DNA of 64,000 nt, taken from the NCBI GenBank assembly GCA_036502625.1, contig DASXYG010000081.1:1-64000 (forward strand). Direction: 5' to 3'. The translations under genes were made by a program, and so were the position numbers. Below the pieces are notes generated by a model. The model saw nothing but the letters and a program-made list of their open reading frames with translations. It did not search any database and was not told the origin of the DNA. The stretch is from DASXYG01 sp036502625 (GTDB taxonomy: Bacteria; Actinomycetota; Actinomycetes; Streptosporangiales; Streptosporangiaceae). This document shows positions 17,661-26,563 of the stretch, in pieces; the stretch's first letter is position 1, and each line of letters starts with the position of its first letter.

Positions 17661-18871
17661 CGGACCACTCCGCCGGCGCGCAGCGCGGCGATCTCGGCGT
17701 CGTCGAAGCCGAGCGTGCCCAGCACCTCGTCGGTGTGCTGGCCCAGGGTGGGCGGCGCGGTACGGACGGACGGCGGCTGCTCGGACATCTTCACCGGCGA
17801 GCCCAGCACCTTCAGCGGCCCGGCCACCGGGTGGTCCACCTCGGCCACCATGTCGCGCGCGAGGACCTGCGGGTGCGCGAGCGCGGCGTCGACGGTGTTG
17901 ATCGGCCCGGACGGCACGCCCGCGGCGTCCAGCAGCTCGGCCCACTCCGCGCCGGGCCGCGTGCCGAGGTGCTCCTCCAGCAGCGGGATGAGGGTGTCGC
18001 GGTGCACCACGCGGTCGGAGTTCGTCAGGAAGCGGGGGTCGTCGGCGAGCTCGGGCCGGCCGATCGCGGCGGTGAACCTCCGCCACAGCCCGTCGTTGCC
18101 GACCGCGCACATGAGGTGGCCGTCGGCCACGCGCAGCGCCTGGTACGGCACGATCGTCGGGTGCGCGGACCCGTACCTGCGGGGCACGTCGCCGGTCGCG
18201 AAGTAGCCGCCCGCGACGTACGTCAGCCAGGAGATCTGCCCGTCGAGCAGCGAGACGTCGACCCGCTGGCCGCGCCCGGTCTCCTGCCGCGCGTGCAGCG
18301 CCGACAGGATGCCGATGACCGACCACATGCCGGCGCCGAGGTCGGCGATGGAGGTGCCGGCGCGCACGGGCTCGCCGTCCGGCTGGCCGGTGATGCTCAT
18401 GATCCCCGACAGCGCCTGCGCGATCGCGTCGTAGCCGGCCTTCTGGGCGTACGGGCCCGTCTGGCCGTAGCCGCTGACCGAGGCGTAGATGAGGCCGGGG
18501 TTGCGGGCGGACAGCTCCTCGTAGCCGAGGCCGAGGCGGTCGGCCACGCCGGGCCGGAAGTTCTCCACGACGATGTCGGCGCCGTCGGCGAGCCGCTGCG
18601 CGATCTCGCGGCCCTTGTCGCTCTTGAGGTCGAGCGACAGCGCGCGCTTGTTGCGGTTGACGGAGAGGAAGTACGCGGCGTCGTCGCCCTGGAACGGCGG
18701 GCCCCAGCCGCGCGTGTCGTCGCCCGCGCCGGTGTTCTCGACCTTGATCACGTCCGCGCCGAGGTCGGCGAGGATCATCGTGGCGAACGGCCCGGACAGG
18801 ATGCGCGACAGGTCGAGCACCCGGACGCCGCCCAGTGCGCCCGCCGCCGCCTGACGTGCCTGCTCAACCAT
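17657..18871 (-). CDS. CaiB/BaiF family CoA-transferase
   Basis: A 404-residue class III CoA-transferase with GGVRVLDLSRILSGPFATM, GADVIKVENTG, SLDLKSDKGREIAQ, VENFRPGV and TSIADLGAGMWS, the last bearing the catalytic Asp. Close in length and motifs to the enzyme at 3003-4214 but clearly a diverged paralogue. First gene of the operon (CoA-transferase, enoyl-CoA hydratase, amidase), all joined by overlaps. ATG at 18871 is preceded by GAGGGAGC. Likely activates the acid released by the amidase; the acid is not identifiable. Confidence 0.92.
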   Translation of the reverse strand: MVEQARQAAAGALGGVRVLDLSRILSGPFATMILADLGADVIKVENTGAGDDTRGWGPPFQGDDAAYFLSVNRNKRALSLDLKSDKGREIAQRLADGADIVVENFRPGVADRLGLGYEELSARNPGLIYASVSGYGQTGPYAQKAGYDAIAQALSGIMSITGQPDGEPVRAGTSIADLGAGMWSVIGILSALHARQETGRGQRVDVSLLDGQISWLTYVAGGYFATGDVPRRYGSAHPTIVPYQALRVADGHLMCAVGNDGLWRRFTAAIGRPELADDPRFLTNSDRVVHRDTLIPLLEEHLGTRPGAEWAELLDAAGVPSGPINTVDAALAHPQVLARDMVAEVDHPVAGPLKVLGSPVKMSEQPPSVRTAPPTLGQHTDEVLGTLGFDDAEIAALRAGGVVR

Positions 18872-18931
18872 GAAGCTCCCTCATTCGCGTGGTGGCATCC
18901 GTACGACATGATCCATCATGCCCGAATTGGC

Positions 18932-18946
18932 TGGACCACTGGCCCA
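18932..18946. promoter_or_regulatory. Candidate GntR/FadR-type operator
   Basis: TGGACCACTGGCCCA: half-sites TGGACC and GGCCCA are inverted repeats (five of six positions) separated by three bases, similar in form to the TGGTCxGACCA sites of FadR-type regulators. It lies between the divergent CoA-transferase operon and the GntR gene. Confidence 0.5.
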
Positions 18947-18962
18947 CTGGTATGCATCTCTC

Positions 18963-19667
18963 ATGGGTGACGCACTCAGGCCGGTGGCCCGCCCGCGCCT
19001 CTACGAGCAGGTGGTCGGGGCGCTGCGCGACTACGTCGTGGAGTCGGGGCTGCGGGTCGGCGGCCGGCTGCCGCCGGAACGGGAGCTCGCGGAGCGGCTG
19101 GGGGTGAGCCGTACGTCCATCCGCCAGGCGATCGTCGCGCTGGAGGTGCAGGGCCTGGTCGAGGTGCGCCACGGCGGCGGCACGTACCTCACGCGCGACC
19201 GGCTGGAACCCGAGCCGCTGGAGCGGCTGGTGGACCGCAAGCGGCGGCTGCCGGAGATCCTCGACGCCAGGGACGCGATCGAGACGAAGCTGGCCGAGCT
19301 GGCCGCGCGGCGCCGCGACGACGCCGACATCGCGGAGATGGACGCCGCGCTCGCGGCGATGCGCGCGGCGATCGACCGGGGCGAGCTGTGCGTGGAGGAG
19401 GACCGCAGGTTCCACGGCGCGATCATCGCGGCGGCCCGCAGCCAACTGCTCGCCGACTTCATGGCGCACCTGTCCGGCGAGGTCGACGAGAGCCGCCGCG
19501 AGTCGCTGCGCCAGCCCGGACGCCCGGTCCAGTCACTGGAACAGCACGTACGGGTGGCGGACGCGATTCGCGACGGCGACCCGGAGAGGGCCGCCGCCGC
19601 GATGCACGCCCACGTGGAGAACGTCGGCCACGTACGCCTGCTGACCTGGACGCCGGACGAGGACTAG
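18963..19667 (+). CDS. GntR-family regulator, FCD/FadR subfamily
   Basis: A 234-residue regulator with an N-terminal winged helix (LYEQVVGALRDYVVES, RLPPERELAERLGVSRTSIRQA) and an all-helical FCD effector domain (DARDAIETKLAELAA, EEDRRFHGAIIAAA with conserved His/Asp metal ligands, EQHVRVADAIRDGD). Divergent from the CoA-transferase/hydratase/amidase operon, which it probably represses until the substrate appears. The ATG at 18963 is preferred because the candidate operator would otherwise lie inside the coding region. Its TAG stop shares a CTAG with the stop of the convergent qcrB. Confidence 0.88.
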   Translation: MGDALRPVARPRLYEQVVGALRDYVVESGLRVGGRLPPERELAERLGVSRTSIRQAIVALEVQGLVEVRHGGGTYLTRDRLEPEPLERLVDRKRRLPEILDARDAIETKLAELAARRRDDADIAEMDAALAAMRAAIDRGELCVEEDRRFHGAIIAAARSQLLADFMAHLSGEVDESRRESLRQPGRPVQSLEQHVRVADAIRDGDPERAAAAMHAHVENVGHVRLLTWTPDED

Positions 19668-21268
19668 TGCTTGGCCGGCTCTTCGAGCGCCGGATGCTCC
19701 TCGTGCTCGCCGTTCAGCGGGATGTCGTTCTCGGTGTACGCGCGGTTGAGGCGGGCGCGGAGCTTCGTGAGCGGGCCGCCGGGTTTCGGCAGGCCGTTCT
19801 CGTCGCGTTTGCCGGCCTCGATGCTCGGCACCGGCGTCTTCCCGGCGATGCGCGCGCGTGCCGCCTCCGACAGCGGCTTGTGCACCTCGATGATCTCGCC
19901 GCTCGGGAGCCGTTTCACGATGCCGCTCTCGTAGCCGTGCGCGAGCCGGTCCGCGTCACGGCGCTGCATGCCGAGGCAGATGCGCTGGACGGCGATGAAC
20001 GCCAGGAACGGCAGCACGATGAACGCGATGCGGAAGAACCACGTCGTGGCGTACAGCGAGATGCTCAGCCGTACGGCGATCACGTCGTTGGCGCCGGCCA
20101 GCCAGGTGATGCCGTAGACGGTGATGCCGAAGGCGCCGAACGCGGTGCGGGTCGCGTTGTTGCGCGGCCGGTCGAGTATGTGGTGCTCGGCGTTGTCGCC
20201 GGTGATCCATTTCTCGATGAACGGGTACGCGCCGAGGACCGTGTAGACGAGTCCCAGGTAGATCAGCGCCGGCACGAGCACGCTCAACGCGAGCGTGTAT
20301 CTGCCCGCGATGACGACCTCCCAGGCGGGCATCATGCGCAGCGAGCCTTCGAGGAAGCCCATGTAGAAGTCGGGCTGTGAGTCGGCGCTGATCGACGTCG
20401 GCGTGAACGGGCCGTACATCCAGATCGGGTTGACCTGCGCGAACGTCGACAGCAGCGAGATGATGCCGAACGTGAAGAAGAAGTAGGCGCCGGTCTTGGC
20501 CGCGAACGCGGGGTACGCGGGGCCGCCGACCACGTTGGTGTTCGTGTGCCCCTTGCCGGGCCACTGGGTGTGCTTCTGGTGCCAGAGGATCAGCACGTGC
20601 GCGCCCACGAGGGCCAGCAGGATGGCCGGGATCAGCAGGATGTGGATGCTGTAGAGCCGCGGGATGATCTGGTCGCCGGGGAACTCGCCGCCGAACAGGA
20701 ACATCGTGATGTACGTGCCCACGATCGGGATGGACAGCAGCACGCCTTCGAGCAGCCGCACGCCGATGCCGGAGAGCAGGTCGTCGGGCAGCGAGTAGCC
20801 GAACAGGCCCTCGAGCATGACCAGCGTCAGCATGATGACGCCGATGACCCAGTTGAGCTCGCGCGGCTTGCGGAACGCGCCGGTGAAGAAGATGCGCAGC
20901 ATGTGCGCGAGGATCGCGGCGAACATGACCAGCGCGGCCCAGTGGTGGATCTGCCGCATCAGCAGGCCGCCGCGTACGTCGAAGCTGATCCGCAGCGTCG
21001 ATTCGTACGCCTGGCTCATCCGTACGCCGCGGAGCTGGGTGTACGAACCGTGGTAGACGACGTCCTGCATGCTCGGGTTGAAGAACAGCGTCAGGAAGAC
21101 GCCCGTGAGCAGCAGGATGATGAACGAGTAGAGCGCGATCTCGCCCAGCATGAACGACCAGTGGTCCGGAAAGACCTTCTTCATCTGCTGCTTGAGGAAG
21201 TCGGCGGCGTGGAACCTGTCGTCGATGTAGTTGCCCGCGCCGCCAAGCGCCTTGGAACTCGCACCCAT
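19664..21268 (-). CDS. qcrB: Cytochrome bc1 complex cytochrome b subunit (solitary QcrB)
   Basis: A 534-residue actinobacterial cytochrome b, with the actinobacterial C-terminal extension after the last helix. It has the haem-binding helices (RQIHHWAALVMFAAILAHMLR and the SIHILLIP / GAHVLILWHQKH helix) and the quinol-site motif QPDFYMGFLEGS in place of the classical PEWY. It would oxidise menaquinol in a bcc-aa3 supercomplex. However no qcrC, qcrA or oxidase subunit is adjacent, so this is a solitary copy, probably additional to a qcrCAB operon elsewhere. ATG at 21268 preferred over GTG at 21271 because AGGGG is spaced better. Confidence 0.93.
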   Translation of the reverse strand: MGASSKALGGAGNYIDDRFHAADFLKQQMKKVFPDHWSFMLGEIALYSFIILLLTGVFLTLFFNPSMQDVVYHGSYTQLRGVRMSQAYESTLRISFDVRGGLLMRQIHHWAALVMFAAILAHMLRIFFTGAFRKPRELNWVIGVIMLTLVMLEGLFGYSLPDDLLSGIGVRLLEGVLLSIPIVGTYITMFLFGGEFPGDQIIPRLYSIHILLIPAILLALVGAHVLILWHQKHTQWPGKGHTNTNVVGGPAYPAFAAKTGAYFFFTFGIISLLSTFAQVNPIWMYGPFTPTSISADSQPDFYMGFLEGSLRMMPAWEVVIAGRYTLALSVLVPALIYLGLVYTVLGAYPFIEKWITGDNAEHHILDRPRNNATRTAFGAFGITVYGITWLAGANDVIAVRLSISLYATTWFFRIAFIVLPFLAFIAVQRICLGMQRRDADRLAHGYESGIVKRLPSGEIIEVHKPLSEAARARIAGKTPVPSIEAGKRDENGLPKPGGPLTKLRARLNRAYTENDIPLNGEHEEHPALEEPAKH

Positions 21269-21277
21269 CACGGCCCC

Positions 21278-21296
21278 TTACTACGGCTTGTAGTAA
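21278..21296. promoter_or_regulatory. Perfect inverted repeat upstream of qcrB
   Basis: TTACTAC-GGCTT-GTAGTAA: 7-bp perfect arms with a 5-base spacer, 9 bases before the qcrB start and overlapping the ribosome-site region. It resembles a TetR/GntR-type operator but no adjacent regulator gene is obviously matched; it is not a Rex site. Confidence 0.5.
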
Positions 21297-21455
21297 GACG
21301 CTAAGGCGAATCTCCGCATTCGGCAAGCCTCCACGCGCAAGATCCTCCGCGGATCCGTCCTGGCCGATAGCGGCTTTTCCGGGCCGGGGGACTGGCGCCG
21401 TACGGCAAATGCGAATAAAAGGGATGTTCAAAGATCCCCCATCCGGAGGTGTGCA

Positions 21456-23177
21456 GTGCGGCGCGCCATCATCGCAACCGCCGCCGTCATCGCTTTAGCG
21501 GTGCCGGCGCTCCCCGCCCAGGCCGGACCGGTCGCCCACCCGCAGCAGGGCGGCACGACCACCGAGTACGTCGTCCTCTACACGTCGGCCGCCCAGGCGT
21601 CGGCCGCGCGGGCCGCCGTCACGGCCGCGGGCGGCACGATCGTCCGCGAGAACCGGGACATCGGCCTGGCCACCGTGCGCACGACCAACACCGCGTTCAT
21701 CGCCGACGCGCGCCGGTCGCCGGCCGTCCAGGGCGTCGCGCACAACCGGGCCATCGGGCAGGCGCCCAAGGAACACCGGGCGGCGCCGAAGTCGAGCGCG
21801 GTCGAGAAGGACGTCGGGCACGGCGGGAAGCGGACCGCCGCGGCGGCGCGGCACGGCGGGAAGGCCGAGCCGCTGGCCGGGCGCCAGTGGGACCTCCGGC
21901 AGATGGGCGTGCTGAACAAGGACGGGTCGTACCAGGTCGGCAGCGACGGGCGCGGCGTGCGCGTGGGCGTCATCGACACCGGTGTCGACGGCGACCATCC
22001 GGACATCAAGGCCAACTTCGACCGCAGGGACAGCCGCAACTTCACCACCGACATCCCGGCGGACGCCGACGGCAACGCGGTCGACGGGCCGTGCGAGCAC
22101 CCGTCCTGCGTGGACCCGGCGGACGAGGACGACAACGAGCACGGCACGCACGTCGCCTCGGAGATCGCCTCGCCGCGCAACGGCCTCGGCATGGCGGGCA
22201 TCGCGCCGCGGGCCGAGATCGTGAACGTCCGGGCCGGCCAGGACTCCGGCTTCTTCTTCCTCCAGCCGACCGTGGACGCCCTGACGTACTCCGGCCGCAT
22301 CGGCCTGAACGTCGTCAACATGAGCTTCTACGTCGACCCGTGGCAGTGGAACTGCGCGAGCAACCCGAAGGACTCCGCCGAGGCGCGGCAGGAGCAGGTC
22401 ACCGTCATCGCGGCGGTGCAGCGGGCGCTGCGGTTCGCGCACGACCGCGGGGTCACGCTGGTCTCCGCGGCGGGCAACTTCGCCAGCGACTACACCAAGC
22501 CGATCCTCGACAACACCAGCCCGGACTACGTGGACGTGCCCGGCAAGGCGCCGTACGACCGGACGATCACGCCGGGGCAGTGCCTGTCGATGCCGAGCCA
22601 GGGCACGGACGTCCTGGCGATCTCGGCGACCGGCCCGTCCGAGCGCAAGTCGTACTTCTCCGACTACGGCAAGGGCTACGTCGCGGTGGCCGCGCCCGGC
22701 GGCGACGCGTACGACACGGCGGACGGCAAGGCCGACCCGACGTCCTCGATCCTGGCCGCCTACCCGGCGGCGCTGGCCAAGGCGGCGGGCGTGCTCAACC
22801 CGGACGGCTCGCCGAACACCCCGTCGGTGGTGCGCGACTGCAAGGGCACGACCTGCGCGTACTACCAGTACCTCCAGGGCACGTCGATGGCCTCGCCGCA
22901 CGCCGTGGGGCTGGCCGCGCTGATCATCGGGCGGTACGGGCACCGCACGCGCAACGGCGTCGCGCTGAACCCCGACACGGTGAAGCGGATCATGCTGGGC
23001 ACCGCGCGCGCGAAGCCCTGCCCGCCGGGCGGCACGCAGACGTACACGCGCTACGTGCTGCAGGCCGACGGCTCGTACCTGAAGACCGTCACCACGGCGG
23101 CCTGCGAGGGCGGCACGTCCTACAACGGCTTCTACGGCAACGGCATCATCGACGCCCGGCGCGCGGTGGGCCGCTGA
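21456..23177 (+). CDS. Secreted subtilisin-like serine protease (S8)
   Basis: A 573-residue exported protease. Residues 1-23 form a signal peptide (RR, hydrophobic core, cleavage after ALPAQA). An I9-type propeptide follows (EYVVLYTSAAQASA...), then the peptidase domain with the catalytic triad Asp174 (VIDTGVDGDHPD), His229 (EHGTHVA) and Ser477 (GTSMASPHAVG). Asn of the oxyanion hole is in SAAGNFAS. Cysteine pairs (PCEHPSC, DCKGTTC) suggest disulphides as in extracellular enzymes. GTG at 21456 has GGAGGT five bases upstream. It stands alone and is followed by a strong terminator. Confidence 0.94.
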   Translation: MRRAIIATAAVIALAVPALPAQAGPVAHPQQGGTTTEYVVLYTSAAQASAARAAVTAAGGTIVRENRDIGLATVRTTNTAFIADARRSPAVQGVAHNRAIGQAPKEHRAAPKSSAVEKDVGHGGKRTAAAARHGGKAEPLAGRQWDLRQMGVLNKDGSYQVGSDGRGVRVGVIDTGVDGDHPDIKANFDRRDSRNFTTDIPADADGNAVDGPCEHPSCVDPADEDDNEHGTHVASEIASPRNGLGMAGIAPRAEIVNVRAGQDSGFFFLQPTVDALTYSGRIGLNVVNMSFYVDPWQWNCASNPKDSAEARQEQVTVIAAVQRALRFAHDRGVTLVSAAGNFASDYTKPILDNTSPDYVDVPGKAPYDRTITPGQCLSMPSQGTDVLAISATGPSERKSYFSDYGKGYVAVAAPGGDAYDTADGKADPTSSILAAYPAALAKAAGVLNPDGSPNTPSVVRDCKGTTCAYYQYLQGTSMASPHAVGLAALIIGRYGHRTRNGVALNPDTVKRIMLGTARAKPCPPGGTQTYTRYVLQADGSYLKTVTTAACEGGTSYNGFYGNGIIDARRAVGR

Positions 23178-23196
23178 CCCGCGGAGCATGACCGGG

Positions 23197-23230
23197 CCTC
23201 CCCCGGCGGCCGCCGCGCCGCCGGGGGAGG
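23197..23230 (+). terminator. Strong hairpin terminator after the S8 protease
   Basis: Perfect 13-bp arms CCTCCCCCGGCGG and CCGCCGGGGGAGG with an 8-base loop, 19 bases after the protease stop. There is no U-run, which is usual for high-GC actinobacteria. Confidence 0.8.
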
Positions 23231-23311
23231 ACGCCGTACGCGGGTGGGCCACACGGCCGCGTCCGGTCCATACTGGGCCGCGTTATGACCGGCATCTCAC
23301 GAGGGAACGCC

Positions 23312-23881
23312 GTGTACCGGCTGCTGCCGGGCATGGGCGGGGAACGCGGCGACTTCCGCGCGTTGACCATCGGGAACGAGCTGACCAGGATCATCCGCTG
23401 GATGCTCTCCGGGTCGCCGGAGGAGTACCCGAGCGGCATCACCGCGGAGTGGGTCGGTGACCCGGACGCGCGGCCGGTGGAGGTCGTGGCGGGGATGTCC
23501 GAGGCGCCGATCGTCAGCGGCCGTGTCGCCGACCTGTTCCGTGCCGAATTCGCGGCGTCCGGAAGCGTGCCGCCCCTCCGTATCGACGGTACGGAGAGCA
23601 CGGAGTGGTTCGTCCTCCTCGTCGAGAAGGTCGTCGACTGCCTGGACGCGGGACGCTCGTCGGAGCCGGAATGGGACGGCTTGATCAGGAAAGCCGTGTT
23701 CCGCGCCGACGCCGTACCGGCGGGCCTGCCGGCGTTCCGGGTGCCGCGGTCCACCAGGATCTACTGGAACGAGTGGGCGGCCGAGCGGTTGACGGAACTG
23801 GCCGGAGCCGACCTCGAAATGCGGCTGGTGTGGTCGGCGGACCCGGCGCGGGTGCCCCATCCCGATCCGTGGGGCTTCTGA
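23312..23881 (+). CDS. Imm11-like hypothetical protein
   Basis: A 189-residue soluble protein. The order VYRLLPG at the N-terminus, WFVLLVEKVVDCLDAGRSS in the middle and KAVFRADAVPAGLPAFRVPRSTRIYW followed by WAAERLTEL near the C-terminus resembles the layout of Imm11 proteins, which are immunity proteins of polymorphic toxin systems. No toxin gene is recognisable next to it, so the immunity role is only a suggestion. The GTG at 23312 is chosen because GAGGGA precedes it at normal spacing; an ATG at 23285 in the same frame lacks one. It converges on the LURP-one gene. Confidence 0.6.
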   Translation: MYRLLPGMGGERGDFRALTIGNELTRIIRWMLSGSPEEYPSGITAEWVGDPDARPVEVVAGMSEAPIVSGRVADLFRAEFAASGSVPPLRIDGTESTEWFVLLVEKVVDCLDAGRSSEPEWDGLIRKAVFRADAVPAGLPAFRVPRSTRIYWNEWAAERLTELAGADLEMRLVWSADPARVPHPDPWGF

Positions 23882-23884
23882 CGT

Positions 23885-24391
23885 TCAGTCGTCGTCGTCC
23901 TTCTCCTCTTTCTCGTGTTCGAGGAGGCGGTCGACGCAGACCGCGACGGCGAGGAGCAGCGGGGCGTCGGCGTCGTCGGCCATCTCCACGCCGTACGTGT
24001 CGCGCACACGGAACCATTTGCGGCTGACCACGGCGATCGTGGCGCCGTCGAGCTCCATCCGGAACTCCTTGTCGATCAGGTTCCCGGTGATCTCGATCTC
24101 GGCGGGGGTGCCGGTCAGCTCCGCGGTGAACTTCTCGTGGAACGGCGTGAACAGCGCCTTCCGCACCGTCGCGACCGTCTCGCCGCCGCGCTCCACCTTC
24201 ATGGCGTCGCGGATCGACAGCACCTTCTTGTGGACGGTCGCGACCTCGTTGCCGTCGAGGTCCTTCAGCTCGAGCGTGTCGTGCAGCCGCAGCACCTTGC
24301 CGTCGACGAAGAACGCGCGGTCGCCGTGCTCGTCGACGATCCAGAAGTCGTCGCCGAAACCGAAGATGCGCTCGCGTACTTGGAACTTCAC
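23885..24391 (-). CDS. LURP-one-related / tubby-like domain protein
   Basis: A 168-residue soluble beta-barrel protein of the LURP-one (YxjI) family. Visible features: FQVRERIFGFGDDFWIVDE, repeated beta-strand units such as GKVLRLHDTLELKDLDGNEV and RKWFRVRDTYGVEMADDADA, a hydrophobic central C-terminal helix (LLLAVAVCVDRLLE) and an acidic tail EKEEKDDDD. Biochemical role in bacteria is unknown; the fold resembles phospholipid-binding tubby domains. Start GTG at 24391 with GGAAGG upstream; the frame is open further upstream only as overlap with the MFS gene's antisense. Confidence 0.85.
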   Translation of the reverse strand: MKFQVRERIFGFGDDFWIVDEHGDRAFFVDGKVLRLHDTLELKDLDGNEVATVHKKVLSIRDAMKVERGGETVATVRKALFTPFHEKFTAELTGTPAEIEITGNLIDKEFRMELDGATIAVVSRKWFRVRDTYGVEMADDADAPLLLAVAVCVDRLLEHEKEEKDDDD

Positions 24392-24444
24392 GGGAATCGC
24401 CTTCCGCGCGGGGGGTGTCGTCCTCGTGCGTTCTACCCGAGGGG

Positions 24445-25767
24445 TCAGGCCGAATCCGCTGCGGGGGCGCGCATGCGGCGTACGGCGGTCTCCATGACGG
24501 TGGGGATCACGGCGAGGGTGACCAGCGCCGTGCCGATGACGTAGAAGGCCGGGGCCACGGGGTTGCCGGTCGCGGTGATCAGCAGGCTGACGATGAACGG
24601 CGCCGTGCCGCCGAACGCGGAGACCGAGATGTTGTAGCCGATCGAGAAGCCGCCGTAGCGGACGCGGGTCGCGAACAGCTCGTTCATCGCGGCCAGCGAC
24701 GTCGAGATGAACAGCGCGAGCAGGATGCCGAGGACGACGTGGCCGCCGATCGCGGCGGCCAGGCTGCCGGAGTTCATCCACGCGAACACCGGATACGCCA
24801 GCACGATCGAGGCCACGCAGGACGCGGTGAGCATGGGCTTGCGGCCGACGCGGTCGGACAGCGCGCCGAACAGCGGGATGAGCACGCACACCACGGTCAT
24901 CGCGATCACCGCCGAGATGGAGGCGTCGTCGCTGGTGAAGTGCAGGTTCACGGTGAAGTAGGTCGGCATGAACGTGAGCACGACGTACAGGAACGCGTTG
25001 TGGAACAGGGAGAAGCCGGCGGTCTTGAGGATGCCGCGCCAGTTGTGCCGGAACGTCTCGCGCAGCGGCGACTTCGCCACCTTGCCGGCCGAGGCCAGCG
25101 CGCGGAACTCCGGCGTCTCGTCGATGCGCCGCCTGATGTAGAAGCAGATCGCGCCGAGCGGGCCGCCGACCAGGAACGGGATGCGCCAGCCCCACGACAG
25201 CATGCCGGCGTCGGAGATCAGCACGTTCAGGACGAGGACGAGCACCGAGCCGAGCAGGAACCCGGCGATGCAGCCCATCTCGACCCAGCTCACCAGGTGG
25301 CCGCGGTTGCGCGGCTTGGCGTACTCGGCCGCGAACGCCGACGCGCCGCCCATCTCGCCGCCCGCGGAGAACCCCTGGAGCAGCCGCATCAGCACCAGCA
25401 GCGCGGGCGCGAACACGCCCGCCGCGGCGTAGCCGGGGAGCAGGCCGATCACGAACGTCGAGGCCGACACCAGCGTGATCACCGCGACGAGGATCTTCTG
25501 CCGGCCGAGGCGGTCGCCGAGGCCGCCGAAGAACAGCCCGCCCAGCGGCCGTACGACGAACGCCGCGCCGAACACCGCGAGCGACGACAGCACCTGCGCG
25601 GTCGGGTTGCCTGACGGGAAGAACACCTTCCCGAGCGTCACCGCCAGGTAGCCGTACACCGCGACGTCGAACCACTCGACCACGCTGCCGACCGAGGCGC
25701 CGACGATCGCACGGCGGACCATGCCCGGGCTCGGGGCGGCGGCCTCGGGGGCCTGCTGTACGTCCAT
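24445..25767 (-). CDS. MFS transporter, metabolite:H+ symporter (MHS) group
   Basis: A 440-residue 12-helix carrier: GASVGSVVEWFDVAVYGYLA, RPLGGLFFGGLGDRLGRQ, LMRLLQGFSAGGEMGGASAF, WGWRIPFLVGG, all MHS hallmarks. ATG at 25767 has GAGAGG upstream. A perfect ATATAT-centred palindrome lies 45 bases upstream; a related AT-rich motif occurs before the TPP/HyuAB operon, so it may import the substrate of that operon under the same GntR regulator encoded directly upstream. Confidence 0.9.
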   Translation of the reverse strand: MDVQQAPEAAAPSPGMVRRAIVGASVGSVVEWFDVAVYGYLAVTLGKVFFPSGNPTAQVLSSLAVFGAAFVVRPLGGLFFGGLGDRLGRQKILVAVITLVSASTFVIGLLPGYAAAGVFAPALLVLMRLLQGFSAGGEMGGASAFAAEYAKPRNRGHLVSWVEMGCIAGFLLGSVLVLVLNVLISDAGMLSWGWRIPFLVGGPLGAICFYIRRRIDETPEFRALASAGKVAKSPLRETFRHNWRGILKTAGFSLFHNAFLYVVLTFMPTYFTVNLHFTSDDASISAVIAMTVVCVLIPLFGALSDRVGRKPMLTASCVASIVLAYPVFAWMNSGSLAAAIGGHVVLGILLALFISTSLAAMNELFATRVRYGGFSIGYNISVSAFGGTAPFIVSLLITATGNPVAPAFYVIGTALVTLAVIPTVMETAVRRMRAPAADSA

Positions 25768-25811
25768 GCCAGTTCCTCTCGGGAGAGGACGGGGGAAACG
25801 ATCAAGCCCGA

Positions 25812-25825
25812 ACGATATATATCGT
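25812..25825. promoter_or_regulatory. Perfect palindrome before the MFS gene, candidate GntR operator
   Basis: ACGATATATATCGT is a perfect 14-bp palindrome in the short gap between the GntR stop and the MFS start. Its AAC-R-ATATATA core recurs at 26564-26574 before the TPP operon. Confidence 0.6.
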
Positions 25826-25851
25826 CCAACGATCCGACAATGGTCCGCGGG

Positions 25852-26526
25852 TTAAATCCGCATCTCGGACGGGGGCGGGTCGGGCAGCCCGGCGTACGCG
25901 CGGAGCAACTGGCGCTCGGCGTCGCCGAGGTAGCGGCGGAGCAGATCCTCGGCGTGGTCGAGCTTCCCGGCGCCGACGGCCTCCACGATTCCGGGGTGCC
26001 GCCGCAGGTAGGGCTCGTGGTACGAGCGGGGGTCGCGCATCATCGCGTACGCCAGGCGGAACTCGGCGAGTACGCGGCGCATGATCTCCTCGGCGCGCGG
26101 GCTGCCGGAGATCGAGGTGATCGCCTGGTGGAAGTGGATGCTGGCGGTGCCGACGTCCGCCCACTGCTTCGCCGCGGCCGCGCGCTGACCGGCCTCGACG
26201 GCGGCGTGCAGGTCGCGGAGCGCGCGTACGGGCACGGTCTCGGCCTCGCGGAGCGCGCCGCACTCGATGAGCCGGCGCACGCGGTAGAGGTCGGCGACGT
26301 CGTCGGCGGTCAGCTCGCGGACGAACATGCCGCGGTTGAGCCGGTGGACGAGCAGCCGCTCGCGGGTGAGGAGCTGGAACGCCTCGCGGAGCGTGTTGCG
26401 GGAGACGCCGAACGACGCGGCGATGCGCTCCTCCGGCATGCGCTCGCCGGACCTGAAGGCGCCGTCGGCGATCTGCTCGCGCAGGGCCTCGGCGACCCGG
26501 CTCGCCGTGCTGGCCCGGTCTGGCAC
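25852..26526 (-). CDS. GntR-family regulator, FCD subfamily
   Basis: A 224-residue regulator: winged helix (SRVAEALREQIADGAF, MPEERIAASFGVSRNTLREAF) and FCD domain (IHFHQAITSISGS, RRHPGIVEAVGAGKLDHAEDLLRRYL). Start GTG at 26526 preferred, with GGGAGG eight bases upstream; an in-frame TTG at 26568 would place the operator-like motif inside the gene. It is divergent from the TPP enzyme/HyuA/HyuB operon and directly upstream of the MFS gene, with similar AT-rich motifs on both sides, so it probably controls both. Confidence 0.87.
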   Translation of the reverse strand: MPDRASTASRVAEALREQIADGAFRSGERMPEERIAASFGVSRNTLREAFQLLTRERLLVHRLNRGMFVRELTADDVADLYRVRRLIECGALREAETVPVRALRDLHAAVEAGQRAAAAKQWADVGTASIHFHQAITSISGSPRAEEIMRRVLAEFRLAYAMMRDPRSYHEPYLRRHPGIVEAVGAGKLDHAEDLLRRYLGDAERQLLRAYAGLPDPPPSEMRI

Positions 26527-26563
26527 GCGGTGGCCTCCCGTCCGCCCATTGTCGAAATCGCTC

